Below are positions 16,635 through 26,106 of a DNA stretch of 64,000 bases, piece after piece. The position numbers were made by a program, and so were the translations under genes. Positions within the stretch are counted from its first letter, which is position 1. Each line of letters opens with the position of its first letter. The stretch lies in assembly GCF_044386045.1 (NCBI RefSeq), contig NZ_JBISCD010000035.1, positions 1 through 64,000 on the forward strand, given 5' to 3'. The stretch is from Thalassobellus sediminis. Its GTDB lineage: Bacteria; Bacteroidota; Bacteroidia; Flavobacteriales; Flavobacteriaceae. A model generated the notes under the pieces. That model saw nothing but the letters and a program-made list of their open reading frames with translations, made no database searches and was not told where the DNA came from.

Positions 16635-18327
16635 CTTTTTTATTAATTAGTTGTAGTATGCATGCAATAATAATAACAATGGCGCAACCAACAAAGTTTA
16701 ACCATAGAAAAGGTAGATTTATATATTCATATAAATCTAAAAGATAGAGGCCAATAACAACTACTTGAGTTATTAATGCGCCGATAAAAACAGCATTTCC
16801 TTTTACAAATTTAAAGAAGAACGCTAATAAAAAGATGCCTAGAACATTGCCGTAAAATATGGAACCTATAATGTTTACTAGCTGAATTAAATTTTCGGCA
16901 AGATTAGCAACACAAGCAACACCTATGGCAATAATACCCCAAGCAAACGTGAACCATTTAGAGGCCTTAACCATTTGTTCTTCTGTTTTTTCGCTGGTGT
17001 TACGTTTGTATAAATCTATAGTAGTTGTAGAGCCTAATGCGTTTAATTCGCTCGCCGTACTAGACATGGCAGCACTTAAAATAACGGCTAATAGTAAACC
17101 AATGAGTCCACGAGGTAAGTTGTTTAATATGAAATGTATAAAGACATAATCTTTATCGTTGCTTTCAATTTTTATACCTTCGCTTTCAGACGCTTTATCA
17201 ATTAAATCTCTGGCTTCGCTTCTTAATTCATCATTCGCTTTATTTGCTATTGTAATATATTTTGAAGCTTCTGGATTATCAGAATTTATAAAAGCTTTAA
17301 TGATTTTCTGCTTGTCATTAAAAATCGCTTTTTGTTCTTTTTGAAGTGTTTTATAATCATTGGCATATTCAGAATGTAATACCACTTCTGTCGCTGTTGG
17401 ATTAAAATTAACAGGGGCTTCATTAAATTGATAAAACACAAAAACCATCACACCAACTAACAAAATAAAGAATTGCATTGGTACTTTTAATAAGCCATTA
17501 AAAATTAAACCGAGTTGCATTTCTTTAACCGATTTTCCTGACAAATAACGCTGTACCTGACTTTGATCCGTCCCAAAATACGACAGCATTAAAAAGGTGC
17601 CTCCAATAATACCACTCCAAAATGTGTAGCGGTTATCTAAACTGAAAGAGAAATCTAGAACTTCCATTTTACCACTTGCGCCTGCAATGTCTAATGCTTT
17701 GCTAAATGTAATATCCTGCGGAAGCTTATCTACTATTAAGAAAAATGCAACCAGCATCCCAATAAAAATAACCACCATTTGATGTTTTTGGGTTACGTTT
17801 ACTGCCCGAGTACCACCGGAAACTGTATAGATTATTACTAAAAAACCGATAACGATATTTAGTGTTAGTAAATCCCAACCTAAAACCACCGATAAAATAA
17901 TAGCAGGGGCAAAAATGGTTATACCTGCTGCTAAACCACGTTGAATTAAAAATAAGATAGCGGCTAGAGTTCTGGTTTTTAGATCGAAACGATTTTCTAA
18001 AAATTCATAGGCAGTATATACTTTTAGTCTGTGATATAATGGGATGAAAACCATGCAAATAACAATCATGGCAATTGGTAAGCCAAAATAGAATTGTACA
18101 AATCCCATACCTGAATGAAAAGCTTGACCTGGTGTAGACAAAAATGTTATGGCACTGGCTTGTGTAGCCATTACAGAAAGCCCTATAGTCCACCATTTGG
18201 AAGTGTTTCCTCCTTTTAAATAATCTTGTACATTTTTACTGCCTTTAGTTTGGTGCGTGCCATAAGCTACTATAGCTACTAGCGTTACGCAAAGAATTAC
18301 CCAGTCAATCCAACTTAAAATATCCAT
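16612..18327 (-). CDS. Sodium:solute symporter (SSS family)
   Basis: A 571-residue transporter with about 13-14 membrane helices. SSS features include ATQASAITFLSTPGQAF near helix 2, GGTRAVNVTQKHQM and SAAMSSTASELNALGSTTTI, the family segment before the later helices. A soluble insertion of about 70 residues (about 330-400, Lys/Glu/Asp-rich) lies between two helices. The substrate is probably a sugar or related carbohydrate, judged from the Gfo/Idh and PIG-L partners. Its ATG follows the stop of a 36-residue membrane peptide by 4 bases. Confidence 0.9.
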   Translation of the reverse strand: MDILSWIDWVILCVTLVAIVAYGTHQTKGSKNVQDYLKGGNTSKWWTIGLSVMATQASAITFLSTPGQAFHSGMGFVQFYFGLPIAMIVICMVFIPLYHRLKVYTAYEFLENRFDLKTRTLAAILFLIQRGLAAGITIFAPAIILSVVLGWDLLTLNIVIGFLVIIYTVSGGTRAVNVTQKHQMVVIFIGMLVAFFLIVDKLPQDITFSKALDIAGASGKMEVLDFSFSLDNRYTFWSGIIGGTFLMLSYFGTDQSQVQRYLSGKSVKEMQLGLIFNGLLKVPMQFFILLVGVMVFVFYQFNEAPVNFNPTATEVVLHSEYANDYKTLQKEQKAIFNDKQKIIKAFINSDNPEASKYITIANKANDELRSEARDLIDKASESEGIKIESNDKDYVFIHFILNNLPRGLIGLLLAVILSAAMSSTASELNALGSTTTIDLYKRNTSEKTEEQMVKASKWFTFAWGIIAIGVACVANLAENLIQLVNIIGSIFYGNVLGIFLLAFFFKFVKGNAVFIGALITQVVVIGLYLLDLYEYINLPFLWLNFVGCAIVIIIACILQLINKKDDTKITT

Positions 18328-18331
18328 GTTT

Positions 18332-18442
18332 TTAAAAGGATTTAGTTATGATATAGAAAGCAATGAAATAAAGTGCATTGGCAATTAAAACAATAGAGTA
18401 AAGTTTTAACCAAGCTTGTTTTGGTGGTTTTTCTTCATTCAT
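18332..18442 (-). CDS. 36-residue single-helix membrane peptide before the symporter
   Basis: The reading frame encodes MNEEKPPKQAWLKLYSIVLI and a further 16 residues, giving one hydrophobic helix (about 14-31) and a short polar tail. It starts 3 bases before the end of the PIG-L gene and ends 4 bases before the symporter ATG, so it fills an otherwise unexplained gap exactly. It may be a small symporter subunit, by analogy with the DUF4212 subunit at 59903, although it is shorter and has one helix. Confidence 0.75.
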   Translation of the reverse strand: MNEEKPPKQAWLKLYSIVLIANALYFIAFYIITKSF

Positions 18443-18444
18443 AA

Positions 18445-20970
18445 TTAATCGTTTAGGTTGGCTTCTAGTTTTAAATCTTCTTTGCCTATAGAAAGCATAT
18501 TTGCAAATAGGCGGTAAGCTCCAGAAACACCAGCAGGAAATTCTCTAAAAAAGCTTAATCCTGTATATATATAATATCCTTTGCCATGTTTAGCAACTAG
18601 TAAGCTACCATCTTTTGCTGTTTCTCCTTTGTCGTGCATGGATAGAATAGAAGTGAATTCACTTGACCATCCATTAGGAAAATATAAACCACGTTCTTGC
18701 GTCCAGCCTTCAAAATCTTGTTGGGTGATTTTGTTTGGATAATTTAAAAGCGGATGCTGCGGATTTAAAAAAGTTACTTCAGCATTTTCGTCTGTAACTC
18801 GATCACGAGATAACTTTAAATTATAAGGTGCTATTTGTTCAGTTTTTAATCTACGATTGGTATTGTACTGTACAATCATGTTACCTCCCTGAGACACAAA
18901 ATCAAATAGAAGTTGTTGCTTAAATTTTAAATCGTCCACAACGTTGTAAGCACGAATGCCAACCACTACAGCATCAAATCTGCTTAATGTTTCGGCATCT
19001 AAGTCGTCTGGTTTTAATACACGTACATTATAACCAATTTGTTGTAAGCTTTCTGGAACCACATCTCCTGCACCTTGAATATAGGCAATGTTTTCGCCTT
19101 TCTTTTTAATATCTAATCTAACAACTTTGCTTTCGCTAGGAAGTAAAACAGTTTGAAACGGAATGTGTTCGTAATTAATTTCTATAAGTTCTTTGGTGTA
19201 TTCTTTATCATTAATATGGACAATAGGACCTATATTACCTTCGCTTTGATTTTTAGGAGGAATGACTGTAAATATAAAGGTTTGTTCTTCACCTTTATTA
19301 GCAATGTTAATGGTTTGTTTTTCGGGATATATATTCCAATCATTTGGATGACAAACTTCTATATAGCCTTCTAAATTATCATGTCCTGCTTTTACAATAA
19401 CTTCAATGTCTTTTTGTTTTTCGTTTTCAAAAATGATAACCTTTTCAGGGATTTTAGCAGATGCTTCTGGTATGATTTCAAACGGACGATATAATTCACC
19501 TTTGTCGGGTTTTGAATAGCGCTGAACAATGTTTTTTGTGAAAGTAATTGGCGTGTTGTCAATTAAAAGATTAAAATTCACTTTGTAGGCTCTAGGTGTT
19601 TCAGGTAAACCTATTAAGTTAGAATGATCTACTTTATACATGCCTAGTGTTCCCTTTTTTGTTAGCCAATACGGTGAAGTAGGTTGCTGTTTGTTATTAA
19701 TTTTTAACTGCTCTTTGAAAGTGTATTTTGTGTTTTCAGTTAGAGTTATGTTTTTTGAAATTTTTAATTCACTACTATTTTCGATACTTTCTAGAAGGAT
19801 CGGATAATTACTTCTATTTAAAGCTTCAATATTTAAATTAATGGTTTCGTTTTGCGTTGCCCAATTATTTTCAGCTGAAGCTTCTAAGTACAAGCCAGCA
19901 CACATTTCTATAATTGATTTTAGTTCTTTTGTTTTTTGAATTTTCCAATAATCGTCTTCAACATTTTGAAGTAATTTGTAGGCCTCTAATAATTGCGGTA
20001 TATGTGTTGATGGGTTTGTGAAATTGAAATTTTCTTCCACTTTAGATAAAATATCACCAATAGTTTTTCCATCTTTTACTCGGTTCCAAGAGGTGTCAAT
20101 GCCAGCAAAAATATCTTCTTTATTGGTTAAAGGATCACCTTTTAAAAATTCGATATATTCGTTTTGAGAACCTCGTTGAGATAACCGCCCGAAGCCTTGA
20201 CTTAAGTGTTGACTACTAGCAATTGATGCTACTTCGTTGTTAGATAATCCTTTTAGATTGTAATAAGTCCCTATGTCAAAATTTAACATATTGCTTTTAT
20301 CGGCTGCATCAAATTTTTCTTGACTTCCATAGAACCAATAACTTGTGTTAAAGAATAATCGTTTAGGTTGCCACAAACTGGTTTGTTTTAGTTGACCTGG
20401 ATATGCCGATTTTTTGTTAGCAAGATCAAAAGCTTCAAAACTTAACATCGCCGAACTTGTATGATGTCCATGCGTAGTACCAGGACTTCTATGATCAAAA
20501 CGATTGATGATAATATCTGGTTTGAATTGTCTGATAACCAAAACAACATCGCTAAGTACTTCTTCTTTATTCCAAATGGTTAATGTTTCATCTGGGTGTT
20601 TAGAGTAGCCAAAATCGTTAGCTCGACTAAAAAATTGCTCACCACCATCAATACGTCTTGCCGCAAGTAATTCTTGAGTACGTATAACCCCTAACAGTTC
20701 TCTAATTTCAGGGCCAATAAGATTTTGTCCACCATCGCCACGTGTTAAAGCTAAATAACCTGTTCTGGCTTTTAGATGATTAGACATATATGAAATAAGA
20801 CGTGTGTTTTCATCATCTGGATGTGCAGCTATATATAAAACCGTTCCTAAAAAGTTGAGTTTTTGAATAGACTCGTAAATGTTTGAAGATGAAGGTGTTT
20901 TTGGTTTTTGAGCTTGTGAAAGCGAAAAGGTAAGTAATGTTATAATAAAAGAAAATATAACTTTTTTCAT
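18445..20970 (-). CDS. PIG-L family deacetylase, large exported form
   Basis: An 841-residue protein with signal peptide (MKKVIFSFIITLLTFSLSQA). The N-terminal PIG-L/LmbE domain has the zinc motif AAHPDDEN (49-56), RGDGGQN and the later HRSPGTTHGHHTSSAM. The middle looks beta-sandwich-like. The C-terminal part (about 640-830) resembles a glutamine-amidotransferase-like fold (VVVGIRAYNVVDDLKF, GGNMIVQYNTN). It probably removes N-acetyl groups from a sugar outside the cytoplasm, ahead of uptake by the symporter. Confidence 0.88.
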   Translation of the reverse strand: MKKVIFSFIITLLTFSLSQAQKPKTPSSSNIYESIQKLNFLGTVLYIAAHPDDENTRLISYMSNHLKARTGYLALTRGDGGQNLIGPEIRELLGVIRTQELLAARRIDGGEQFFSRANDFGYSKHPDETLTIWNKEEVLSDVVLVIRQFKPDIIINRFDHRSPGTTHGHHTSSAMLSFEAFDLANKKSAYPGQLKQTSLWQPKRLFFNTSYWFYGSQEKFDAADKSNMLNFDIGTYYNLKGLSNNEVASIASSQHLSQGFGRLSQRGSQNEYIEFLKGDPLTNKEDIFAGIDTSWNRVKDGKTIGDILSKVEENFNFTNPSTHIPQLLEAYKLLQNVEDDYWKIQKTKELKSIIEMCAGLYLEASAENNWATQNETINLNIEALNRSNYPILLESIENSSELKISKNITLTENTKYTFKEQLKINNKQQPTSPYWLTKKGTLGMYKVDHSNLIGLPETPRAYKVNFNLLIDNTPITFTKNIVQRYSKPDKGELYRPFEIIPEASAKIPEKVIIFENEKQKDIEVIVKAGHDNLEGYIEVCHPNDWNIYPEKQTINIANKGEEQTFIFTVIPPKNQSEGNIGPIVHINDKEYTKELIEINYEHIPFQTVLLPSESKVVRLDIKKKGENIAYIQGAGDVVPESLQQIGYNVRVLKPDDLDAETLSRFDAVVVGIRAYNVVDDLKFKQQLLFDFVSQGGNMIVQYNTNRRLKTEQIAPYNLKLSRDRVTDENAEVTFLNPQHPLLNYPNKITQQDFEGWTQERGLYFPNGWSSEFTSILSMHDKGETAKDGSLLVAKHGKGYYIYTGLSFFREFPAGVSGAYRLFANMLSIGKEDLKLEANLND

Positions 20971-20989
20971 GTGTTTAATTTGTTAAACT

Positions 20990-20997
20990 CAAATATA
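20990..20997 (-). promoter_or_regulatory. -7 box of the PIG-L/symporter operon
   Basis: TATATTTG on the minus strand, 20 bases upstream of the PIG-L ATG, a perfect match to TAnnTTTG. The leader between box and ATG contains GTTTAACAAATTAAAC, similar in composition but not in spacing to the TetR-regulon motif. Confidence 0.5.
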
Positions 20998-21068
20998 ACA
21001 AACTAAAATAGTGGAGTAGTTGGTTTTAATGTTTCTTTAACGTTACAATAGCTTTTGGTTTTATTATT

Positions 21069-22136
21069 TTATAGCCATTTTTTACGTTTAAAGTAAATAA
21101 TCATACCAATAAAAAGTACAATCATAACACCCCAAAGTATAAAATAAGAGTATTTATATTGAAGTTCAGGGATATACTCGAAATTCATGCCATAAATACC
21201 TGCAATAAATGTTAGTGGAATAAAAATAGAAGCCATTATGGTTAGTACTTTCATGACTTCATTCATTTTATTGCTAATGGTTGTCATGTACATATCCATT
21301 AAGCTCCAAATCATTTCCCGGTAGATATCGATGTTTTCAGAAACTTGCACTAAGTGGTCGTAAATATCTCTGTAATACGTTTTTGTTCGCTTTTGAATGA
21401 GATGTCCTTCGTATTTTTCAATACGACTGATGACTTCGCGAAGCGGAAAAATGGCACGTCGTACTCTAAGAATTTCTTTTTTTAAATCGCGAATATCTTT
21501 ATTAATTGATTTATCAATATTTCCTAAGAAAATAGCGGTTTCAAAATCTTCAATTTTATCACCTAAAGTTTCAATAACGCTAAAGTAGTGGTCTATAATA
21601 GCATCCATTAAGGTGTAAAGTAGGTAATCTGATTTCAAGTTTCTTATCCTTCCTTTTGCATACCTTATGCGGTCTCTTAAAGAGTCAAAAACATCACCTT
21701 CTGCTTCTTGAAAAGATAATACATAATCTTTGCCTAAAATAAAGCTTACCTGTTCAGATTTTATATTTTCTTGTGAATCATAGTAAAGCATTTTTAAGAC
21801 TACGAATAGATAATCGTCGTATTCATCAATTTTGGGACGCTGAGAAATATTTACAATATCTTCTAATACTAGCGGGTGAATTTGATAATGATTACCTAGT
21901 TTCTCAATATCATCAACATGATTTAAGCCATTTAGATTAATCCAAGTAACAGAATCAGAATGTTTAAACCCAAACGTTTCTTCAATATTATTAAGCTCTT
22001 TTTCAGTGTGCTGGTCTTTGTTATAATCAATGGCTTCAATAAAAATTTTAGAGCTAGATTTTTCTCCAGTATAGATTATGCTTCCAGGAACTTGTCCTAA
22101 CTTTTTTTGATAATTTTTACTTCTAGTCTTAGCCAT
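21069..22136 (-). CDS. corA: CorA-type magnesium/cobalt transporter
   Basis: A 355-residue channel protein. The large N-terminal cytoplasmic domain has FEEAIFLG-like long helices (LGDKIEDFETAIFLGNI), and two C-terminal membrane helices flank the pore signature YGMNFEYIPE, with GMN at 316-318. The C-terminus is basic (FKRKKWL) as usual. It lies 20 bases after the MscS gene and is probably cotranscribed with it. Confidence 0.93.
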   Translation of the reverse strand: MAKTRSKNYQKKLGQVPGSIIYTGEKSSSKIFIEAIDYNKDQHTEKELNNIEETFGFKHSDSVTWINLNGLNHVDDIEKLGNHYQIHPLVLEDIVNISQRPKIDEYDDYLFVVLKMLYYDSQENIKSEQVSFILGKDYVLSFQEAEGDVFDSLRDRIRYAKGRIRNLKSDYLLYTLMDAIIDHYFSVIETLGDKIEDFETAIFLGNIDKSINKDIRDLKKEILRVRRAIFPLREVISRIEKYEGHLIQKRTKTYYRDIYDHLVQVSENIDIYREMIWSLMDMYMTTISNKMNEVMKVLTIMASIFIPLTFIAGIYGMNFEYIPELQYKYSYFILWGVMIVLFIGMIIYFKRKKWL

Positions 22137-22156
22137 GTTATAACAATATATAAGAT

Positions 22157-22690
22157 TTAAATAGTATCACTACCTTCATCAATAGCATCTTTTTCAACTA
22201 ATGTAACTGCTTTTTGAAGCATTAAATTATTTGGATAGGTTACGAGGTCTCCGTTTTCTAATCTTAAATGTAATTGAAAGGCTCTAATATCTTCAATAAT
22301 AGCTGTTACAGGAAAATCTTTATCATGAATTTCTACTTTGTCACCAACTTTATATGGAAAGTTGAAAAATAGAATAATACCAGAAGTTACATTACTTAAA
22401 ATAGACCAAACGGCAAATAAAGCAAGACCTAGAATTGCGAAAACAGATGAAAAAACAACAGCTAGTTCTTTAAATTCTGCACCAAAAATAAATGCTTCAA
22501 TAATGATGGCAATTATAAGGAGTGTCACTGTTACATATCTGCGAATAAGCCTTATCCTGGCTTCATTGATTCCATTTTTTCTAGCTACTCTAGTAATTGT
22601 ATAATGGATAATAAATCTTATAATAAGTAATGAAATTAAAATAATTCCGCTCCAAAGAAATTCGTCCTGGTATTTAATAAAAAACTCCAT
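22157..22690 (-). CDS. Small MscS-type mechanosensitive channel
   Basis: A 177-residue protein with three N-terminal hydrophobic segments and the MscS beta domain. The pore helix and hinge are in LGLALFAVWSILSNVTSGII (about 87-106), followed by FFNFPYKVGDKVEI. It is short compared with E. coli MscS (286 residues), lacking much of the C-terminal domain. A -7 box TATCTTTG lies at 22708-22715 on the minus strand. Confidence 0.9.
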   Translation of the reverse strand: MEFFIKYQDEFLWSGIILISLLIIRFIIHYTITRVARKNGINEARIRLIRRYVTVTLLIIAIIIEAFIFGAEFKELAVVFSSVFAILGLALFAVWSILSNVTSGIILFFNFPYKVGDKVEIHDKDFPVTAIIEDIRAFQLHLRLENGDLVTYPNNLMLQKAVTLVEKDAIDEGSDTI

Positions 22691-22707
22691 AAAATTAATG
22701 TTTAATA

Positions 22708-22715
22708 CAAAGATA
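22708..22715 (-). promoter_or_regulatory. -7 box of the mscS-corA transcript
   Basis: TATCTTTG on the minus strand matches TAnnTTTG exactly and lies 18 bases upstream of the MscS ATG. Confidence 0.5.
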
Positions 22716-22757
22716 CATTCAAATAAAATAACAGATTAATTTAATTGAGTGTAAATA

Positions 22758-23348
22758 TTATTTGTTTGCAAGATCATTTAACGTTTTATAAACAAGATGT
22801 ACAGGTAAACCCATAACATTAAAATAAGAGCCTTCTAATTTAGTAACACCAATTTGTCCAATCCAATCTTGAATGCCATATGCACCAGCTTTATCATAAG
22901 GTTTCGCCGTTTTTATGTAGTATAAGATTTCTTCATCGGTTAAACTTTTAAACGCTACTTTGGTTATAGCATGTAGTGTTTTCTCGTAGGTTTTAGTAGT
23001 AAAACAAACCGATGTAATAACCTCGTGAGTTTCGTTACTTAATGATTTTAAAATGCTAAAGGCTTCGTTCTTATCTCTTGGTTTTCCTAATGCTTTGTTA
23101 TTATGCCAAACAATGGTGTCGCTAGTAATAAGTATATCTTTTTCTTGTAATTCATCTTTAAAAGGCAATGCTTTTAATTGTGCTAAATAATTACTGATTT
23201 CAAAATGCGTTAAACGTTTTGGGTATTCTTCTTTAACAGGTTTTAATCGAATTTCGAAATCGAGCCCTAAGTTTTTAAAAAACTCTTGTCGCCTAGGAGA
23301 TCCCGAAGCTAAAATAATGTGATAGTCTTTAAGTTTTTCGTTTAACAT
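22758..23348 (-). CDS. maf: Maf-like nucleoside triphosphate pyrophosphatase
   Basis: A 196-residue Maf protein that hydrolyses dTTP, UTP or modified nucleotides (house-cleaning). ILASGSPRRQEFFKNLGL (12-29) is the substrate loop, ITSDTIV holds the catalytic Asp, and GKPRDKNEAF and AGAYGIQDWIGQIGVTKLEG follow in family order. It is 3 bases after the UbiA gene. Confidence 0.93.
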   Translation of the reverse strand: MLNEKLKDYHIILASGSPRRQEFFKNLGLDFEIRLKPVKEEYPKRLTHFEISNYLAQLKALPFKDELQEKDILITSDTIVWHNNKALGKPRDKNEAFSILKSLSNETHEVITSVCFTTKTYEKTLHAITKVAFKSLTDEEILYYIKTAKPYDKAGAYGIQDWIGQIGVTKLEGSYFNVMGLPVHLVYKTLNDLANK

Positions 23349-23351
23349 GTT

Positions 23352-24266
23352 TTAAAGTAAAATATACTTATATAAAAGTAAAGAAAGCATTCCGAAAACC
23401 ATAACTATTTTTAAGATACTGCTAATATGATGGTATTCTTTTTTTGTTTTTGCATTAAACGATTTGATGCTCGTATAAAGTAGCGGACCAATAATGAAAA
23501 GTAAAAAGTAGCCAACAGCTATGTCGTTTTTATAAAGTGAATTTATAATATAAAAAGCGATAGCCATTAAAGGAAAAAGCGATAATACAAATAACAAGTT
23601 TGTAGCCCGCACGCGTCCAATAGCAATAGGAAGTGTGTTCATGTCTGCTTTATAATCGCCATCAATATCTTCTAGATCTTTTGCTATTTCTCTTAAAAGA
23701 TTAATCATGAAAGCAAATATGGCGTAGTCTAATATTATTTTAAAAAAGGTTAATTGTGTTTGTTGGTTTTGAAGTGTTACGGCTGGAAGTAATTCGAAAA
23801 CACCAACAATTAAAATACTTAATGCAACTAATACAGAAATAACAATGTTCCCTATTAATAGTGTTCTTTTTAAATAGCTAGCATATATATAAAGTAATGC
23901 TGAAATAATTACAAATAAAGAAAAGAAAGCACTTTTGCCTACAAAGTTTGATATGTAAAATCCAATACCAACGCCAATAACATTAAAAACGATAAATAGG
24001 TTGTAAGCTGTTTTTTCTGAAATGGTTTTGCCAACAATAAGCTTTTCGGGTTTGTTAACAAAATCGGTTTCAATATCGTAAATATCATTGATAATATTTC
24101 CTGCTGCAGCAATAAAAATGGTAGCTAATATTAATAATGAAATACCAAAAGCATCTAATGTAGTGTTAACTCCGAAAGGTTCTAAAAGCGCATATTTTAT
24201 TAATAATTGCACGACGGCAATCATTAATAAGTTTTTCCAACGGATGAGGTTTAAAATGCTACGCAT
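23352..24266 (-). CDS. UbiA-family prenyltransferase, probably geranylgeranylglycerol-phosphate geranylgeranyltransferase type
   Basis: A 304-residue membrane protein with eight to nine helices. The two Asp-rich catalytic motifs are present: NDIYDIETDFVNKPEK (about 61-76) and AKDLEDIDGDYKADMNTLP (about 195-213). The flavobacterial group next to Maf and KdsC-like genes is usually named geranylgeranylglycerol-phosphate geranylgeranyltransferase, but the substrate is not provable from the sequence. It may prenylate a quinone precursor or a glycerol phosphate. Confidence 0.88.
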   Translation of the reverse strand: MRSILNLIRWKNLLMIAVVQLLIKYALLEPFGVNTTLDAFGISLLILATIFIAAAGNIINDIYDIETDFVNKPEKLIVGKTISEKTAYNLFIVFNVIGVGIGFYISNFVGKSAFFSLFVIISALLYIYASYLKRTLLIGNIVISVLVALSILIVGVFELLPAVTLQNQQTQLTFFKIILDYAIFAFMINLLREIAKDLEDIDGDYKADMNTLPIAIGRVRATNLLFVLSLFPLMAIAFYIINSLYKNDIAVGYFLLFIIGPLLYTSIKSFNAKTKKEYHHISSILKIVMVFGMLSLLLYKYILL

Positions 24267-24365
24267 TTATTTTTAAGTTGAAATGAATAGATGAAAGTTA
24301 GCCACGAATTCACGAATATTTACTTCTTTTTTTGCTTACTGAGACTAAATACTGTAAACTAAAAT

Positions 24366-24896
24366 CTAATCATACTTCGCATTAAAATTACCATGCCATT
24401 TGCCTTGTACTTTAAGTACTTGTTCTATAACATCGCGAGCAGCACCTTTGCCGCCTTTTTTATGAGAAATATATTTTGAAATGTTTTTTATTTCTGGCAC
24501 AGCATCTTGCGGGCAACAAGGTAATCCAATACCTTTCATTACGGGGTAATCGGGAATATCATCGCCCATGTACAACACGTTTTCAGATTTTATATCGTTA
24601 GCAGTTAGATACTCATCTAGCTGTTCAATTTTATTATGAGCGCCTAAATAGATATCTGTAATACCTAGTCCTTTTAAACGTAAACGAACGCCCTCGTTAG
24701 AACCACCAGAAATAATACAAATATTAAATCCAGCATCAATGGCTGTTTTTAAAGCGTAGCCATCTTTTACATTCATTTTTCGTAGCATATCGCCATTTGT
24801 TAAAACGGTAACAGATCCATCTGTTAACACACCATCTACATCAAAAATAAAGGTGGTAATATGGTTTAAATATTCTTTATAGCTTTTTTCTTCCAT
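24366..24896 (-). CDS. KdsC-type HAD phosphatase
   Basis: A 176-residue C0-type HAD phosphatase without cap domain. FDVDGVLTDG (18-27) supplies the nucleophile Asp19 and acid/base Asp21; CIISGGSNEG is motif II, and the GDDIPDYPVM segment carries the metal-binding Asp pair. By family it would dephosphorylate Kdo-8-phosphate or a related sugar acid phosphate for lipopolysaccharide. Its start overlaps the preceding DUF2520 gene by 20 bases. Confidence 0.9.
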   Translation of the reverse strand: MEEKSYKEYLNHITTFIFDVDGVLTDGSVTVLTNGDMLRKMNVKDGYALKTAIDAGFNICIISGGSNEGVRLRLKGLGITDIYLGAHNKIEQLDEYLTANDIKSENVLYMGDDIPDYPVMKGIGLPCCPQDAVPEIKNISKYISHKKGGKGAARDVIEQVLKVQGKWHGNFNAKYD

Positions 24897-25644
24897 GAGT
24901 GCGTTGTATAGAGGTTGTAAGTAATTCGTAAATGTCTTTATGGTGGTCGTTTTCTAAAAGCTTCAAGTGCTTTTTTATTGTTTTTTTATCGTTACGCATG
25001 GCAGGACCTGTTTGCGATTTAAAAGGCGATAAATCTTGAATTTTTTTAGCGGTTTCTAAAATTAGTGGTTTTAGCATATCGAATTCGGCACCTTCACTTT
25101 CTGTAATTTCGTGTCCGATTCTATAGAGTTGGTTGGTGAAATTATTCACAAAAACAGCTGCTAAATGTAGTGTTCTACGTTGGTCGCCATTAACTCGTTT
25201 TGTTGGGCTTCCTATGGCAACAGCTAATTCTTTAATAGTTGGATAGTACTCTTTGTTTATTGTTTCTAAGCAAATAGGCACATTAGCAAAATCCATATTG
25301 GCGTTTTTACTAAATGTTTGAAGCGGATAAAAAACACCGCGTTTGTGTTTTTTATCAATATCATAAACACTAACGCTTCCAGAGGTATGCACTACCAGTT
25401 GGTTTTCAAAAGGAAGTTGCGAAGAAAGGTCTGCTATCGCATCATCACTAACCGCTAAAATGTATATATCGGCTTCTTTAAGTGTTGATAAATCATCAGT
25501 TATTTCAACTTTATTTTTATAAGCATCAATAGATTTTAAACTTCTATTAAACCATTGATTTATAGAAATGTTATTTGCTTTGTTAAAAGCCTTAAATAAA
25601 TGCGTTGCTACATTGCCAGCGCCAAGAATAGTTACTGTAATCAT
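24877..25644 (-). CDS. Rossmann-like and DUF2520 domain oxidoreductase-like protein
   Basis: A 255-residue protein with an N-terminal NADP-binding fold (VTILGAGNVATHLFKAFNKA, 3-22) related to pyrroline-5-carboxylate and ketopantoate reductases. The DUF2520 helical domain follows (AAVFVNNFTNQLYRIGHEI, then LKPLILETAKKIQDLSP). The reaction is unknown. It is first in the DUF2520-kdsC-ubiA-maf run, an order that seems common in flavobacteria. Confidence 0.88.
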   Translation of the reverse strand: MITVTILGAGNVATHLFKAFNKANNISINQWFNRSLKSIDAYKNKVEITDDLSTLKEADIYILAVSDDAIADLSSQLPFENQLVVHTSGSVSVYDIDKKHKRGVFYPLQTFSKNANMDFANVPICLETINKEYYPTIKELAVAIGSPTKRVNGDQRRTLHLAAVFVNNFTNQLYRIGHEITESEGAEFDMLKPLILETAKKIQDLSPFKSQTGPAMRNDKKTIKKHLKLLENDHHKDIYELLTTSIQRTHGRKKL

Positions 25645-25690
25645 ACTGCGAAAATAAGTAAGTATTACGTTAAATAAAAACCTATTAATG

Positions 25691-25698
25691 TATCTTTG
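25691..25698 (+). promoter_or_regulatory. -7 box of the truncated haemoglobin gene
   Basis: TATCTTTG, a perfect TAnnTTTG match, only 6 bases before the ATG at 25705. The transcript would be leaderless or nearly so. This box excludes the longer frame from 25696. Confidence 0.6.
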
Positions 25699-25704
25699 TT
25701 TATT

Positions 25705-26106
25705 ATGATTAAAACAGATATTGATTCAAGAGACGATGTGTTTTTACTGGTGTCTTCATTTTATGTAAAAGTTAGAAAAGATCCTGTTTTAGGACCGTTT
25801 TTTAATGATGCCATTAAAGATTGGGATACGCATCTAGAAAAACTAACAACTTTTTGGGAATCAAGCCTTTTTATGACTAGAAAATTAGAGCATAAGTATA
25901 AAGGGAATCCTTTAGAAGTGCATGCGAAAGTTGATAAAGACCATAATAACTCTATTAACGAACTTCATTTTGGCTTGTGGTTAAACCTATGGTTTCAAAC
26001 CATTAATGAACTTTTTGAAGGCGATTGTGCCGAAAACGCTAAACGACGTGCCAGAAAAATGGGCACTTTCTTTTATTTGAAAATTTTTGAAGCAAGAGGC
26101 GTTTAA
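25705..26106 (+). CDS. Group III truncated haemoglobin
   Basis: A 133-residue haem protein. The family pattern is SFYVKVRKDPVLGPFF, then WDTHLEKLTTFWESSLFMT, the proximal-histidine helix in GNPLEVHAKVD, and HFGLWLNLWFQTINELFEG near the end. It would bind oxygen or nitric oxide in the cytoplasm. The ATG at 25705 is the first real start after the promoter box. It stands 111 bases before the cytochrome c maturation gene, which may reflect a shared respiratory theme. Confidence 0.9.
   Translation: MIKTDIDSRDDVFLLVSSFYVKVRKDPVLGPFFNDAIKDWDTHLEKLTTFWESSLFMTRKLEHKYKGNPLEVHAKVDKDHNNSINELHFGLWLNLWFQTINELFEGDCAENAKRRARKMGTFFYLKIFEARGV

Noticed and set aside
20971..20990. GTTTAACAAATTAAAC-like sequence upstream of the PIG-L gene as a fourth TetR-regulon operator
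   Set aside because: The half-sites are 3 bases apart instead of 15 and lie downstream of the -7 box; similar words are expected in AT-rich leaders.
24285..24330. Segment with GCCACGAATTCACGAAT before the UbiA gene
   Set aside because: It resembles a word I recall from flavobacterial intergenic DNA, but there is only one copy here and no structure, so I do not call a repeat.
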